Positions 22,125 to 31,809 of a stretch of DNA of 46,097 nt are shown here, piece by piece; the stretch's first letter is position 1, and each line of letters starts with the position of its first letter. The stretch lies in contig JAFQZM010000034.1 of the NCBI GenBank assembly GCA_017405875.1, forward strand, positions 1-46,097, given 5' to 3'. Both the position numbers and the translations under genes were made by a program. Source of the stretch: a bacterium (GTDB taxonomy: Bacteria > UBP6 > UBA1177). The notes below the pieces were generated by a model. It had not been told where the DNA came from and did not search any database. It saw only the letters and a program-made list of their open reading frames with translations.

Positions 22125-24500
22125 ATGAGCGTTGAAAATTTTGATCTGACAGAGATTCCGGCAACTTTACCGCTGTTCGTTCTGAATGACAGCGTCCTTT
22201 TTCCTTTAATGATTTTAGGAATCGGGCACACGGCAGGTCCGGCGTTTTCAAATCTGCTCAAAGCGGCTGAATCGACCGGAAACTATGTCGTAGTTGCCGC
22301 AAGAAAGCACGATAAACCAGAAGTTCCGTCAAACGATCTGCATCTGACTGCGGAAGATATCTATCCTGTCGCAACGATTGCGGCTGTCGCAAGGGAAAGG
22401 AGCGGTGCCGGTGCCGGCGGCGGCGCTATTCTCAAAGGTTTGAAGAAAGTAAGGATAAAATCGACATTTTTCGATACTAATTTCCAGGTCGGTTTCGCGA
22501 AAGTCGAAGTCATCGAGGAAGATACGTATTTTCAGGAAAGCGACAAACTGCTTATGCGGACGGCGATGGCTGAAATCAGAAGAATGATCGACATGCTGGT
22601 TCAAATGAACCGCGTTCCTGCCGGAATGTTCAAGGATTTCAAGAATATAAGCGATCCGGCGAGACTTTCTGAATTTGTGGCGTCCAACTTTATGAGAAGT
22701 GTTGCCGATATGCAGAAAGTCCTTGAGGAAAACTCTCCGATGAAAAAACTGGAGATGGCGCAGAGAATTCTCGAGGACGCTCTTGCATTTGCGCAGGTTC
22801 AGAACGATATAAAGCGCAAAACGATGGAACGGCTTGACAAAGGGCAGAAGGATATGATTCTGCGCGAGCAGATAAAACAGATCCAGAACGAACTGGGCGA
22901 GGGCGATCCTTTTTCTGCAAGTATCAGGGATTACGAGAAAAAACTTGAAGAAGGTCTGCTTCCCGAGCAGGCTGTTCCCGAGGTTAAAAAACAGATCGAG
23001 CGGCTGAAAAGCATGAGTCCGTTTTCGCAGGATTCTTCAATGCTCTCTTCGTGGATTGACTCTGTTTTCGAGCTTCCGTGGAAAACTTCTACCGAGGACA
23101 ACAAAGACATAAACGAGGCTGAAAAGGTGCTACAGGCCGATCACTACGGTCTTGAAGACGTAAAAGAGCGTATTCTGGAATTTCTTGCTGTACGTCAGAT
23201 AAAAGGCGACCAGAATTCGAAATCTCCGATACTCTGCTTCGTGGGGCCTCCCGGAGTCGGCAAAACTTCGCTCGGAAAGTCGATCGCACGTGCTTTGAAG
23301 CGCAAATTCTACCGCCTGAGTCTGGGCGGCTTGCACGATGAGGCCGAGATCCGTGGTCACAGGCGGACTTACGTCGGCGCGATGCAGGGAAAGATTTTGA
23401 AAGGACTTACGAACTGCAAGTCTAATAACCCTGTTTTCATGCTCGACGAGATAGACAAACTGGGAAAAGATTTCCGCGGCGATCCGTCGTCGGCACTGCT
23501 CGAAGTGCTCGATCCCGAGCAGAATTTCTCGTTTTTGGATAACTATATCGGAATTCCGTTTGACTTGAGCAAAGTCTTTTTCATTGCGACGGCAAACTGG
23601 GAAGACACGATTCCCGAACCGCTCAAAGACAGGATGGAAGTCATCAGGCTTTCGGGTTACACTGACTTGGAACGTATTGAAATCGCCAAGAAATATCTGA
23701 TCCCGAGACAGCTTGAAAACAACGGCCTTGCCCCGAAAGAGATCCAGTTTACGAAAGAAGCTCTTCTTTTCATTTCGAGAAGATATACCCGTGAAGCGGG
23801 CGTCAGAAACCTCGAAAGGTGCATCGGTTCGATCTGCCGCAAAACAGCGACTCTCAAAGTCCAGAAAAAGGATTTTGCGAAGAAGATCTCTCCAAAAGTG
23901 GTCGAGCAGTATCTCAAACTTCCTCCTTTTTCTGAGCACGATTTCGACGAAGAAAAGAGGGCAGGAGTCATCACAGGACTTGCATGGACGCAGTACGGCG
24001 GCGCGACTCTGAAAATCGAAGCAAATTCGATGAAAGGCAGCGGAAACCTGCTTCTTACCGGAAAACTGGGCGAAGTCATGCAGGAATCGGCGCGTATCGC
24101 TCTTTCATTCATCCGCAGCAACGCGGCTAAATTCGGTCTCGGAGCCGATTTCACGATAAGCGACAAGGATATTCACATCCACTTCCCGGCGGGAGCTACT
24201 CCGAAAGACGGTCCGAGTGCCGGAATCGCGATAACTTCGGCACTTTTAAGCCTCTTTTTGAACAAGGCGATTGACCCGAAAACCGCGATGACAGGCGAGA
24301 TCAGCCTAACAGGCGAAGTGCTTCCCATCGGCGGACTCAAGGAAAAACTTCTCGCCGCAAAACGCAACGAAGTGAACAAAGTCTTCATTCCGGAGCAGAA
24401 CCGCGCCCTTTATGAAAGCATCGAAGACGAGATAAAATCAGGGATCGACGTCGTTTTCGTCAGGGAATACAACGACGTTTTCAAAGTTTTGTTCGGGTAA
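22125..24500 (+). CDS. lon: ATP-dependent Lon protease
   Basis: A 791-residue cytoplasmic AAA+ serine protease that degrades misfolded and regulatory proteins. It has the N-terminal substrate domain (residues 10-200, 'LPLFVLNDSVLFP'), a coiled middle, Walker A GPPGVGKT at 374-381, Walker B 'VFMLDEIDKLG', and the C-terminal protease domain with catalytic Ser698 in PKDGPSAG and Lys741 in GGLKEK. Length is normal. ATG 22125 was chosen over an earlier in-frame ATG at 22044 because GAGGT precedes it and the first 27 codons lie across the predicted promoter. A Gly/Ala-rich insert ('RSGAGAGGGA', about residue 95) is unusual in the N-domain. hslVU lies 4 kb downstream. Confidence 0.97.
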   Translation: MSVENFDLTEIPATLPLFVLNDSVLFPLMILGIGHTAGPAFSNLLKAAESTGNYVVVAARKHDKPEVPSNDLHLTAEDIYPVATIAAVARERSGAGAGGGAILKGLKKVRIKSTFFDTNFQVGFAKVEVIEEDTYFQESDKLLMRTAMAEIRRMIDMLVQMNRVPAGMFKDFKNISDPARLSEFVASNFMRSVADMQKVLEENSPMKKLEMAQRILEDALAFAQVQNDIKRKTMERLDKGQKDMILREQIKQIQNELGEGDPFSASIRDYEKKLEEGLLPEQAVPEVKKQIERLKSMSPFSQDSSMLSSWIDSVFELPWKTSTEDNKDINEAEKVLQADHYGLEDVKERILEFLAVRQIKGDQNSKSPILCFVGPPGVGKTSLGKSIARALKRKFYRLSLGGLHDEAEIRGHRRTYVGAMQGKILKGLTNCKSNNPVFMLDEIDKLGKDFRGDPSSALLEVLDPEQNFSFLDNYIGIPFDLSKVFFIATANWEDTIPEPLKDRMEVIRLSGYTDLERIEIAKKYLIPRQLENNGLAPKEIQFTKEALLFISRRYTREAGVRNLERCIGSICRKTATLKVQKKDFAKKISPKVVEQYLKLPPFSEHDFDEEKRAGVITGLAWTQYGGATLKIEANSMKGSGNLLLTGKLGEVMQESARIALSFIRSNAAKFGLGADFTISDKDIHIHFPAGATPKDGPSAGIAITSALLSLFLNKAIDPKTAMTGEISLTGEVLPIGGLKEKLLAAKRNEVNKVFIPEQNRALYESIEDEIKSGIDVVFVREYNDVFKVLFG

Positions 24501-24514
24501 GATGGTGTCGGGAA

Positions 24515-24542
24515 TTGACAAGCAGCATATAATTACTATATA
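24515..24542 (+). promoter_or_regulatory. Predicted promoter of panD
   Basis: Perfect TTGACA, 16 bases, TATATA, ending 38 bases before the panD start. It is located just after the lon stop, so panD and the genes behind it can be transcribed apart from lon. Confidence 0.55.
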
Positions 24543-24580
24543 TACAGCCGTTTTTTTGCTGAGTATGTTCTGAGGATACT

Positions 24581-24928
24581 ATGTTCGGTAAGTTTTTGAA
24601 GTCGAAAATTCATCGTGCAACGGTTACGGGCGCCGATATAAATTATCAGGGAAGTATCACGATAGATAGAGAACTGATGGCTGCGGCTGACTTGCAACCG
24701 TTTGAATTTGTTGATATTTGGGATGTTACGAACGGCTCGAGGATAGAAACTTACGTCATCGAAGGCGAAGCAGGTTCGGGCTGCATCTGCATCAACGGTG
24801 CTGCGGCTCATCTTGTCACAAAAGGTGATCTGGTTATAATCGCTTCGCACAGATATATTTCGGAAGGCGAAACTGTTCCGGAACCGAAGATCGTTTTCGT
24901 CGATTCAAACAACAAGCCCGTTCATTAG
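24581..24928 (+). CDS. panD: Aspartate 1-decarboxylase (pyruvoyl enzyme)
   Basis: Makes beta-alanine from aspartate for pantothenate and coenzyme A. The 115-residue proenzyme cleaves itself between Gly24 and Ser25 (YQGSITID) to create the pyruvoyl group; both residues are at the classical positions. '[15 protein letters not shown]' and '[19 protein letters not shown]' are family signatures. No other pantothenate genes are nearby. A PilZ gene follows after 8 bases. Confidence 0.95.
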   Translation: MFGKFLKSKIHRATVTGADINYQGSITIDRELMAAADLQPFEFVDIWDVTNGSRIETYVIEGEAGSGCICINGAAAHLVTKGDLVIIASHRYISEGETVPEPKIVFVDSNNKPVH

Positions 24929-24936
24929 AGGTTTTC

Positions 24937-25293
24937 ATGGAAAAGAAACAAAGAGTTTTCGGCAGAGCGCCGATCTCGCTCAACATCTCTCTTTCTGAAG
25001 ATTCTGACGATATCCGTATAAAATTCGACACGGCAAACTTGAGCGAAGGGGGTATTTTCGTAAAATCGTCGCTGCTTTGGGAGCCGGGTCAGGTTTTCAA
25101 ACTTTCGTTCACGCTTCCCGGAACCGAAAAAGAGATAAACGTGAAGGGCGTTGTTGCCAGAAGTGACGACAAATACTCGATTTTTACGGAAACCGATTCC
25201 TCGATTCCCGGAATGGGGATAAAATTCATCGATCTGAGTGACGAAGACAGAAAAATCATCAAAGATTTCATTTCGCAGCTTGATTCCAAATAA
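24937..25293 (+). CDS. Stand-alone PilZ-domain protein (TIGR02266-like)
   Basis: A 118-residue protein consisting of one PilZ-type barrel: an N-terminal 'RVFGRAPI' segment (basic RxxxR-like), the strand 'ANLSEGGIFVKS' and 'GMGIKFIDLSDEDRKIIKDF'. PilZ domains bind cyclic di-GMP and pass the signal to motility, envelope or secretion partners. This variant resembles the paralogous domain that is expanded in Myxococcus. It has only one complete arginine pair, so ligand binding is likely but not certain. It lies in a close-set run with panD and the next two genes. Confidence 0.8.
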   Translation: MEKKQRVFGRAPISLNISLSEDSDDIRIKFDTANLSEGGIFVKSSLLWEPGQVFKLSFTLPGTEKEINVKGVVARSDDKYSIFTETDSSIPGMGIKFIDLSDEDRKIIKDFISQLDSK

Positions 25294-25316
25294 ACGTTTT
25301 TAGCCGACAGGTGAAA

Positions 25317-25823
25317 ATGCAGGATAGTGAAAATAACAATAAAAAAGAGTATGTCTCAGGAAGGCGCAGACGCTTTCTGTGGGGCATGCTTGCCCTAGTA
25401 CTCTTCGGCGCGATACTTTATTCTGCAAGCATTGTTGGTGATTATGCCGAAGAAAACGACATCGAAAATCTTGATGAAGCAAAAGACTATTTTGTCACGG
25501 TATTGAAGAAAGATATTGCGATTTTCCCTGAAGGCGAGGCGCCCGAAGAGGAAAAAAACGATGCTGAAAAAGAGGAAAAATCGATAAATCTCCTCAAAGC
25601 TCCGCTTCTTCTCAACTGCTCGGTTGAAGACGGCAAAGCTATTGTAAAAGAGCCTTTCGAAGTTGCAAAAAACAAGGTGACTGATGCTGTCTTTGAACTC
25701 GGCAGTCACGGAAAAACACTGTATTCATTGGGTTTTTCTTCAAAGGAGAATAATGTTTTCTGCCGCGGGACACTGAAGGAAGGCGAGAAAAAAATATTTG
25801 TTTACTACTGCGAAAAGATATGA
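25317..25823 (+). CDS. Single-helix membrane protein of unknown function
   Basis: A 168-residue protein I do not recognise. After a Lys/Arg-rich start (about residues 9-19) comes one membrane helix ('FLWGMLALVLFGAILYSASI'), then an acidic stretch with Glu/Lys runs and a C-terminal beta-rich part with two cysteines ('LLNCSVEDGKAIV', 'VFCRGTLKEGEKKIFVYYC'). The topology would be N-in, C-out. ATG 25317 is preferred to GTG 25311 because AGGTG lies just before it. Its end overlaps the cation exporter gene by 4 bases (ATGA), so the two products are made together. Confidence 0.65.
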   Translation: MQDSENNNKKEYVSGRRRRFLWGMLALVLFGAILYSASIVGDYAEENDIENLDEAKDYFVTVLKKDIAIFPEGEAPEEEKNDAEKEEKSINLLKAPLLLNCSVEDGKAIVKEPFEVAKNKVTDAVFELGSHGKTLYSLGFSSKENNVFCRGTLKEGEKKIFVYYCEKI

Positions 25824-26719
25824 CCGGAAACTGCAGTTCAACTGAAAAAAAGATAAAGCGCGTCACGGCAGTCGGGCTTTTTGCCAACTTAATTCTAACT
25901 GTTTTCAAGATTCTGGCAGGTTATTTCGGGAACAGCCAGACAGTCATTGCCGACGGTATCCACAGCCTGAGCGATTCTGTGACCGACATTGCAGTTATCA
26001 TCGGTTCTTCGCTCTGGAGTGCGCCGCCTGACGAGGAACATCCTCACGGTCACAGGAGAATCGAGACTTTTATCACAGCCGTTATCGGAATCGCGCTTTT
26101 TGCCGTTGCTTTCGGTATCGGTAGAAACGCGATAGTCACTTTCAACGATCCCGACGAGGCTCCGACCTGGGTCGCTTTCGCTGCGGCGCTCATTTCAGTC
26201 ATCGTGAAAGAGGCTTTGTATCAGTACACTTACCGTTTCGGGAAAAATCTCAAGTCGTCGGCAGTCATGGCGAACGCCTGGCACCACAGAAGCGACGCGA
26301 TAAGCTCTGTTCCGGCGGCTGTTGCCGTAATAATCTCAATGAATTTGCCTGCTTATCCATATATCGACAACATCGGCGCACTTCTGGTTTCGCTCTTTAT
26401 CGTCTGGACTGCGTTCAAAATTTCGTGGGATGCGATTCTCGAGCTCACGGACATCGGAGCCGACAAGGCGATATGCGAATCGATAGAATGCGCCGCAAAA
26501 GGAGTCGAGGGTGTAAAAAGCATACACAAGTGCAGAACAAGAAAATACGGAAGCGGAATCCAGGTCGATCTTCACATTCAGGTCGATCCCGAAATAACTG
26601 TCCGCGAAGGGCATGCGATAGGGCACAAAGTCGAAGACGAGCTTTTCAAAAATCACGATGTCCTTGATGTTATCGTCCATGTCGAGCCTTTCGGAGAGGA
26701 CGGTTCTGAAAAAAACTAG
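25820..26719 (+). CDS. Cation diffusion facilitator (divalent metal exporter)
   Basis: A 299-residue inner membrane transporter exporting zinc, iron, manganese or similar ions in exchange for protons. Six hydrophobic helices span residues 15-205. Metal-site residues are visible in '[13 protein letters not shown]' (Asp45, His48, Asp52), 'HPHGHRRIE' and '[12 protein letters not shown]'. The C-terminal cytoplasmic domain (residues 210-299, '[10 protein letters not shown]') is the CDF dimerisation domain. Overall it resembles the FieF/MamM subgroup. It is translationally coupled to the upstream one-helix protein and followed by hslV after 8 bases. Metal specificity cannot be read from sequence. 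Confidence 0.92.
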   Translation: MTGNCSSTEKKIKRVTAVGLFANLILTVFKILAGYFGNSQTVIADGIHSLSDSVTDIAVIIGSSLWSAPPDEEHPHGHRRIETFITAVIGIALFAVAFGIGRNAIVTFNDPDEAPTWVAFAAALISVIVKEALYQYTYRFGKNLKSSAVMANAWHHRSDAISSVPAAVAVIISMNLPAYPYIDNIGALLVSLFIVWTAFKISWDAILELTDIGADKAICESIECAAKGVEGVKSIHKCRTRKYGSGIQVDLHIQVDPEITVREGHAIGHKVEDELFKNHDVLDVIVHVEPFGEDGSEKN

Positions 26720-26727
26720 GAGGAAAT

Positions 26728-27276
26728 ATGTTTGAAGGAACAACCATTATCTGCGTAAGAGACAAGTCGTCGGTAATAATCGCCGGAGACGGTCAGGTCA
26801 CTTTCGGGAATACCGTTCTCAAAGGGAACGCCCGCAAGGTGAGGAGGCTCGCCGAAGGACGCATCATCGCCGGTTTTGCAGGTTCGACGGCTGACGCTGT
26901 CACTCTTTTTGAGATTTTTGAAGAAAAACTCAAAAAATATAACTACCAGCTCAAAAAATCGGCGGTAGAACTGAGCAAGGCGTGGAGAAAAGACCGCGTT
27001 TTGGGAAAACTCGAAGCACTGCTTCTTGTCGCGGACAGCGAGGAGACTCTTCTTATTTCGGGAAGCGGAGACGTTCTCGAGCCTGAAAAAAACATCATCG
27101 CGATAGGTTCCGGCGGGAACTATGCATACGCAGCGGCAGTCGCACTCAGCGAAAACACCAAGCTTTCTTCTCACGAGATCGCACTCAGATCGCTTAAAAT
27201 CGCGTCCGACATCTGCATTTACACCAATTCCAACTTCTCTTTTGAAGAGATCAGAATGAACGGAGAAAAGAAATGA
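26728..27276 (+). CDS. hslV: ATP-dependent protease peptidase subunit HslV
   Basis: Proteasome-like peptidase that forms a double hexamer capped by HslU. The 182-residue protein begins MFEG before the catalytic Thr5, so a 4-residue propeptide must be removed; 'TTIICVRD', '[12 protein letters not shown]', 'GFAGSTADA' and 'AIGSGGNYA' are canonical. GGAGG lies 5 bases before the start. It overlaps hslU by 4 bases, as usual for this pair. Confidence 0.97.
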   Translation: MFEGTTIICVRDKSSVIIAGDGQVTFGNTVLKGNARKVRRLAEGRIIAGFAGSTADAVTLFEIFEEKLKKYNYQLKKSAVELSKAWRKDRVLGKLEALLLVADSEETLLISGSGDVLEPEKNIIAIGSGGNYAYAAAVALSENTKLSSHEIALRSLKIASDICIYTNSNFSFEEIRMNGEKK

Positions 27277-28664
27277 GCAAATATTCAGTTGATGAACTTA
27301 CTCCGAAGCGTGTCGTTGAAGAGCTCAACCGCTTCATAATCGGGCAGGACGATGCGAAAAAAGCGGTCGCAGTCGCACTCAGAAACCGCTGGAGACGCTC
27401 GAAAATAGAGGACGAGTTTTTGAAAAAGGAGATAACTCCGAGAAATATCCTTATGTCGGGACCGACCGGTGTCGGTAAAACAGAGATCGCAAGAAGACTT
27501 GCCGAGATCTCGAACGCACCGTTTTTAAAGGTCGAAGCTACCAAGTTCACCGAAGTCGGATACGTCGGCAGAGATGTCGAATCGATGATAAAAGACCTGG
27601 TCAAACACGCTGTCAACGAGAAAAAAAGGATCGAAACCGAGATCGTCTACAAAAAGGCGGAGAGCGTTGCGGTCGAAAAAATTCTGGACATGCTAAATGT
27701 TCCGAATCCTGAAAAACTTTCCAAAGACGAGGAAGGTTACGAAGAAAAGTACAAAAGGCAGGCTGATTACCGCAAAAAAATGGCTGACAAGCTCGAAAAC
27801 GGCAAACTTGACGACAAAAAGGTGAGCGTTCCGATAAAACCGACTGCTCCGATCCCTGTTTTCGAAGTTATCAGCGGCTCAGGCGGCATCGAAGAGATCG
27901 ATTCGATGATAAAGGACATGATGAGCAACATTTTCCCGCCCAACGGTCCGCAGCAGAAGGGGAAAAAGGAGAAGACGATGCCTGTTTCGGAGGCTTTCGA
28001 ATACATTCTCCAGACCGAGGCCGAAAAGATGCTCGACCACGAAAAGATAGTCAGAGAAGCTCTTGAATGGGTCGAGGAAGACGGCATAATCTTCATCGAC
28101 GAGATCGACAAGATCATCGCAAGCGGCTCATCCCACGGGCCTGATGTTTCCCGCGAAGGCGTTCAGCGCGACATTCTGCCGATAGTCGAAGGCTGCATCG
28201 TCAACACAAAATACGGACCTGTAAAGACTGACCACATACTTTTCATCGCGGCGGGCGCTTTCCACATGAATTCTCCTGAAGATCTTATTCCCGAGCTTCA
28301 GGGGCGTTTCCCGATAAAGGCGCAGCTTATGTCGCTCACGAAAAAGGATTTTGTCAGGATCTTGTCAGAGACCGAAAACTCGCTTCCCGTGCAGTATGCC
28401 GAGCTTATGAAGTCTGAAAACGTGACGCTCAACTTCACTCCGTCAGGAATAGAAGAAATTGCAGCAATCGCTTTTGAAGAAAACAGCACGACGCAGGATA
28501 TAGGGGCGAGAAGGCTTCAGTCGGTCATGGAAATCCTGCTTGAAGATATTTCCTTCAACGCTTCAGAAAAGAAAGGAAGCAAAGTAAAAATCGACAAGGC
28601 TTACGTCACAAAGTGGTATAAGTCGGCGAAAGAAAACGAAAAACTGGCCAACTACATAATTTAG
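27273..28664 (+). CDS. hslU: ATP-dependent protease ATPase subunit HslU
   Basis: AAA+ unfoldase of the HslVU protease. The 463-residue protein has Walker A GPTGVGKT at residues 63-70, the pore motif 'GYVGRD', Walker B '[10 protein letters not shown]', an intermediate domain (about residues 120-240), 'ELQGRFPI', and the C-terminal '[10 protein letters not shown]' tail that docks into HslV and activates it. In the intermediate domain the stretch '[16 protein letters not shown]' is typical. It is translationally coupled to hslV. Confidence 0.97.
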   Translation: MSKYSVDELTPKRVVEELNRFIIGQDDAKKAVAVALRNRWRRSKIEDEFLKKEITPRNILMSGPTGVGKTEIARRLAEISNAPFLKVEATKFTEVGYVGRDVESMIKDLVKHAVNEKKRIETEIVYKKAESVAVEKILDMLNVPNPEKLSKDEEGYEEKYKRQADYRKKMADKLENGKLDDKKVSVPIKPTAPIPVFEVISGSGGIEEIDSMIKDMMSNIFPPNGPQQKGKKEKTMPVSEAFEYILQTEAEKMLDHEKIVREALEWVEEDGIIFIDEIDKIIASGSSHGPDVSREGVQRDILPIVEGCIVNTKYGPVKTDHILFIAAGAFHMNSPEDLIPELQGRFPIKAQLMSLTKKDFVRILSETENSLPVQYAELMKSENVTLNFTPSGIEEIAAIAFEENSTTQDIGARRLQSVMEILLEDISFNASEKKGSKVKIDKAYVTKWYKSAKENEKLANYII

Positions 28665-28672
28665 GAGCGACT

Positions 28673-28933
28673 ATGAACTATCAATATGCGACAAGCGGAA
28701 CCTGTTCCGAGCTTATAATTTTCGATATCGACGAAAACACCGTCGTTACGAACATCAGATTCATCGGCGGCTGCAACGGAAACCTCAAAGCCGTTTCCAA
28801 ACTCGTTGACGGTTGGACTGCTCAGCAGATTGCCGATAAACTTCTTGGCAACGAATGCGGTTTCAAAGGAACTTCGTGCGCCGACCAGCTTGCAAAAGCA
28901 GTCCTCGAAGCTGCAGGAAAGGTCGGAAAATGA
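28673..28933 (+). CDS. TSCPD-domain protein (TIGR03905 family)
   Basis: An 86-residue protein matching the TSCPD family: 'YATSGTCSELIIFDID', 'IRFIGGCNGNLKAVSKLVDG' and 'CGFKGTSCADQLAKAV'. Four cysteines (in GTCS, GGCN, ECG and TSCAD) are kept and could bind metal. The domain also occurs as a C-terminal part of ribonucleotide reductases and alone in many anaerobes; its function is not established. It starts 8 bases after hslU and overlaps the following lipoprotein gene by 4 bases. Confidence 0.85.
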   Translation: MNYQYATSGTCSELIIFDIDENTVVTNIRFIGGCNGNLKAVSKLVDGWTAQQIADKLLGNECGFKGTSCADQLAKAVLEAAGKVGK

Positions 28934-30513
28934 AGAAGAGAATAATTATTTTGTCCTTAATGTTAGTATTATTTGTGTCGTGTTCATCAGGCGGCAAATC
29001 AAACGATGATTCCGACATTATTCCCGATGACGATCTTGATTCGGATGATACTGAAACTGTCAATGAAGATGCTGATCTTGAAGAAGATGTTGATTTTATT
29101 GAGGATTCAGAAGTTGCTGACGAAGATACGGTAGACTTTTCCGACAATCCCTATTTTGAAGCTTACGGCGCGGCGAATTATAATGTGGCTTACTATTATT
29201 ATGGCGATGAGCCCACACCATCGAAAGATCCTGAAAATGTAAAGATCTTGTGGTCGGAAAGATGCGGTCTGCAGTGCGAGCCTCTGCCTTACGATCTATG
29301 CGCCGAGAACTATCCGTTTGAACCTTTAATCATCCCAGCCGATTCTAAAACTCCGAAAAAAGAAGAAAAAGGCGGCGCAGGATCATTCCAGTGCGACGCT
29401 ATGCTTTCACCTGGATATTGGTACAGCAGTTACAGCGGTTCTCTGGCGTTCAACCAGTTCGAAGGCAAGGTCGTATATCTTCTGCATTACAGTGGGTCGT
29501 GGCAAAGCGGAGGAACCTACGTTTATGATTTGAACAGCCGCAAAGTCGAGAGATACGGCAGGGCTTATATGGACGGCTGGCAGAATAAAAAGTATCATTT
29601 TATTGCAACTTTTGATGATCGTGTCAGTTCTTCCATTGACGAGACCAGCCCTTATTTCGGTACAAGTTATTTTTATTTGTACTATTATGACAAAGAGACT
29701 GACACTTACGGTTTTGCTCTTAAATTGGATCAAGATCCAACAAACATTGTCGATGTCCGCGCCAGTGAAACATATCTTTTTGCAAGTCTCTATTTTGATG
29801 GTGAACCGTATGATTTCAGGCTTATGTATACCAAAATAGGAGAGTGGGACAACTGGAAAGAGTTGCAGTACCAGAGAGAGGAACTGTACGGAAATCCCCG
29901 CAGAGTCGAATATCCGTCGCTTAACGGTAGTCTGCTCACTTATAGAGACCGTGAAGGAATGATTCATTTATGCGATCTCGAAATAGGAGATTCGAGCTGC
30001 GTTCAGATCGCGAAAGGTATTTTTCCGGCTTTTAAGGATAAAAACACGATAGTTTACCGCACTTACAAAGATGAAACAGACGACAATTATATATTTGCAG
30101 CTGATATTTCCGATATAAATGAGATAAAGTACTCTGAACTTTACAACCTCGGCAGTTCGTGGACAATCTTCCACACTATTGATGAAGAAGGAAAGTATAT
30201 GGTCGCGAAAAGAGGCTCTCCTGATCCCGAAGACCCTGAAGATTCTAACGCTGACATATATGACTATTGCATTTTCCGCTTTTCAGATTCAAAACTTGTC
30301 TGTTTTGATGAACCGTTTGACCTCAAGATAATGAAAAACGACGGCTTTATTTATCAGAACAAACTGGTTTTTCTCACTACCGAAGACCTGGTCGTAAGAG
30401 ATCTTGAGTGTTACTGCGATTTTTATCCTGAAAAATGTCCTTTGATCGATTACACTCCGAATCCGGAAAATCCGAAAAAACCTTGGGGTTATGACTGGAA
30501 GCCTGAAAACTGA
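28930..30513 (+). CDS. Acidic-linker lipoprotein, possibly beta-propeller
   Basis: A 527-residue lipoprotein, lipobox FVSC (Cys18, then Ser-Ser). Residues 25-75 are almost entirely Asp/Glu/Ser/Val/Thr. The rest is rich in Tyr, Trp and Asp and shows recurring beta units ('GGTYVYDLNSRKVERYG', 'SYFYLYYYDKETDTYGF', 'EGMIHLCDLEIGDSSCVQ'), compatible with a beta propeller. No catalytic motif is seen. It lacks the four-cysteine module found in several other lipoproteins here. It was placed at ATG 28930, overlapping the TSCPD stop, because the longer open frame runs through that gene. It converges on the Lcl-type gene with 3 bases between. Function unknown. Confidence 0.75.
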   Translation: MKKRIIILSLMLVLFVSCSSGGKSNDDSDIIPDDDLDSDDTETVNEDADLEEDVDFIEDSEVADEDTVDFSDNPYFEAYGAANYNVAYYYYGDEPTPSKDPENVKILWSERCGLQCEPLPYDLCAENYPFEPLIIPADSKTPKKEEKGGAGSFQCDAMLSPGYWYSSYSGSLAFNQFEGKVVYLLHYSGSWQSGGTYVYDLNSRKVERYGRAYMDGWQNKKYHFIATFDDRVSSSIDETSPYFGTSYFYLYYYDKETDTYGFALKLDQDPTNIVDVRASETYLFASLYFDGEPYDFRLMYTKIGEWDNWKELQYQREELYGNPRRVEYPSLNGSLLTYRDREGMIHLCDLEIGDSSCVQIAKGIFPAFKDKNTIVYRTYKDETDDNYIFAADISDINEIKYSELYNLGSSWTIFHTIDEEGKYMVAKRGSPDPEDPEDSNADIYDYCIFRFSDSKLVCFDEPFDLKIMKNDGFIYQNKLVFLTTEDLVVRDLECYCDFYPEKCPLIDYTPNPENPKKPWGYDWKPEN

Positions 30514-30516
30514 TTG

Positions 30517-31797
30517 TTATTTGGCGTTTCTTACGCAGCGGACAAATACATCTTTGGTTTTGTCCAGGCGCCATACCATGCCGTCATAAAAATACTGGGC
30601 CCATGCATAAGTCGGATCGCTTACATAGGAAGAAGAACTCCAGTAATAAAAAATGCCTTCCATATCAGGAAAATCCGAAGCAGGCGCTTCGGCTTCGTAA
30701 TTGATAAGAGAGGCCAGTTCGTTTTTATTGGGCAGTCTCCAGTCGTCAAAGCCGGCATACTCAAGATTTTCGCAGTAGGCGAGAGCTTCTTTCCATGTCA
30801 AGTTGATTGAATCGGTGTTTTTCTGCCAGATAAGCCCTGAAACGCTTTCATGCACGATCTCTTCTCCGTTTACAACGGATGTCTTGAAAGAAGGCGCAGG
30901 ATTTGTTCCTTTCATGCACATAAAATAGTGAGTTGTTTCATCATTGTTGAAGTGCATGATTTGTCCGTCATAAATTCCTGCAGCCCAGGACAAATTGAAG
31001 TTGAAATAGCAATAATTCCCTGTCCACAAGTAAGCATCATCGCTGTCAGGCATTTCAGGAAAATATTCGTTATTTAAAGCCGGATGGTCTTTGCCGTTGT
31101 CAATGATCGTAAGAAGTTCCTGCGGCGTAGGCAGATTCCAATCGTCATCGGCAAAGCTGATATTGTTGCAATGACTCCGTGATCCTCCCCAACTGTATGT
31201 TTTGTGCATAGGCACTTTTCTCCACTGAAATCCGGTATTGACATCCTCGACGACTTGTTCACCCGAAACTATTCTGAACTGGAATTTTTGTTTTGCACAT
31301 TTGTCCGTATATTGAGCATCCTGACCGTAAAAATCTTCTCCGGGCTCAGGACACGGAATTTCCTCTGTTTCATTGTAGCATTTGTCCTGGTTTGTACAGA
31401 TGTTGCCCAACTTGAGACGTTTTGTTTTTTCAAGATGTTCGCTCTCGTACAGGTCTTCATCCGGCTCATCATCCTTGAGATCTTCTTCTTTCTTTATGCA
31501 GATATTGTTGTCTGTGTCACAAACAAGTCCGATATTACAGGTTTTGTTTGGGTAACATTCACCGCCTAGAGTCCCGCGCTTTTTCTCCGAAGCAGGTTCT
31601 TCCTCTTCATAATCATCGTCTTTTATTTCCTCTTCTTCTTCGGTATCTGTCAGTTCGTCTTCAGTAGTGTCGGCAGGATCCTCGTCGTTAATTATTCCTT
31701 CCGAATCGGGAGTTTCGTTTGCCTTTTTTGAGTTGCCGCAACTGACGATTAGGATAAAAAAGAAAAGAATTATGAAAACTAAACATGATTTTTTCAT
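30517..31797 (-). CDS. Lipoprotein with two Lcl-type (DUF1566) domains
   Basis: A 426-residue lipoprotein (lipobox IVSC, Cys20, then Gly-Asn). A Glu/Asp linker is followed by the four-cysteine module CYPNKTC...CDTDNNIC, then two Lcl C-terminal-like domains: 'VNTGFQWRKVP' with 'DDDWNLPTPQELLTI' (about residues 185-290), and 'SVSGLIWQKN' with 'FDDWRLPNKNELASLI' (about 310-425), the second ending in 'DVFVRCVRN'. This domain is named after the Legionella collagen-like adhesin and is common in surface proteins. GGAGG lies before the start, and two promoter-like sites lie upstream. Probably a surface-binding protein. Confidence 0.85.
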   Translation of the reverse strand: MKKSCLVFIILFFFILIVSCGNSKKANETPDSEGIINDEDPADTTEDELTDTEEEEEIKDDDYEEEEPASEKKRGTLGGECYPNKTCNIGLVCDTDNNICIKKEEDLKDDEPDEDLYESEHLEKTKRLKLGNICTNQDKCYNETEEIPCPEPGEDFYGQDAQYTDKCAKQKFQFRIVSGEQVVEDVNTGFQWRKVPMHKTYSWGGSRSHCNNISFADDDWNLPTPQELLTIIDNGKDHPALNNEYFPEMPDSDDAYLWTGNYCYFNFNLSWAAGIYDGQIMHFNNDETTHYFMCMKGTNPAPSFKTSVVNGEEIVHESVSGLIWQKNTDSINLTWKEALAYCENLEYAGFDDWRLPNKNELASLINYEAEAPASDFPDMEGIFYYWSSSSYVSDPTYAWAQYFYDGMVWRLDKTKDVFVRCVRNAK

Positions 31798-31809
31798 GTT
31801 GCCTCCGAA

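Noticed and set aside
23130-23939. Minus-strand open frame of 269 codons inside lon
   Set aside because: Antisense of the conserved ATPase region; composition and lack of start signals mark it as a shadow.
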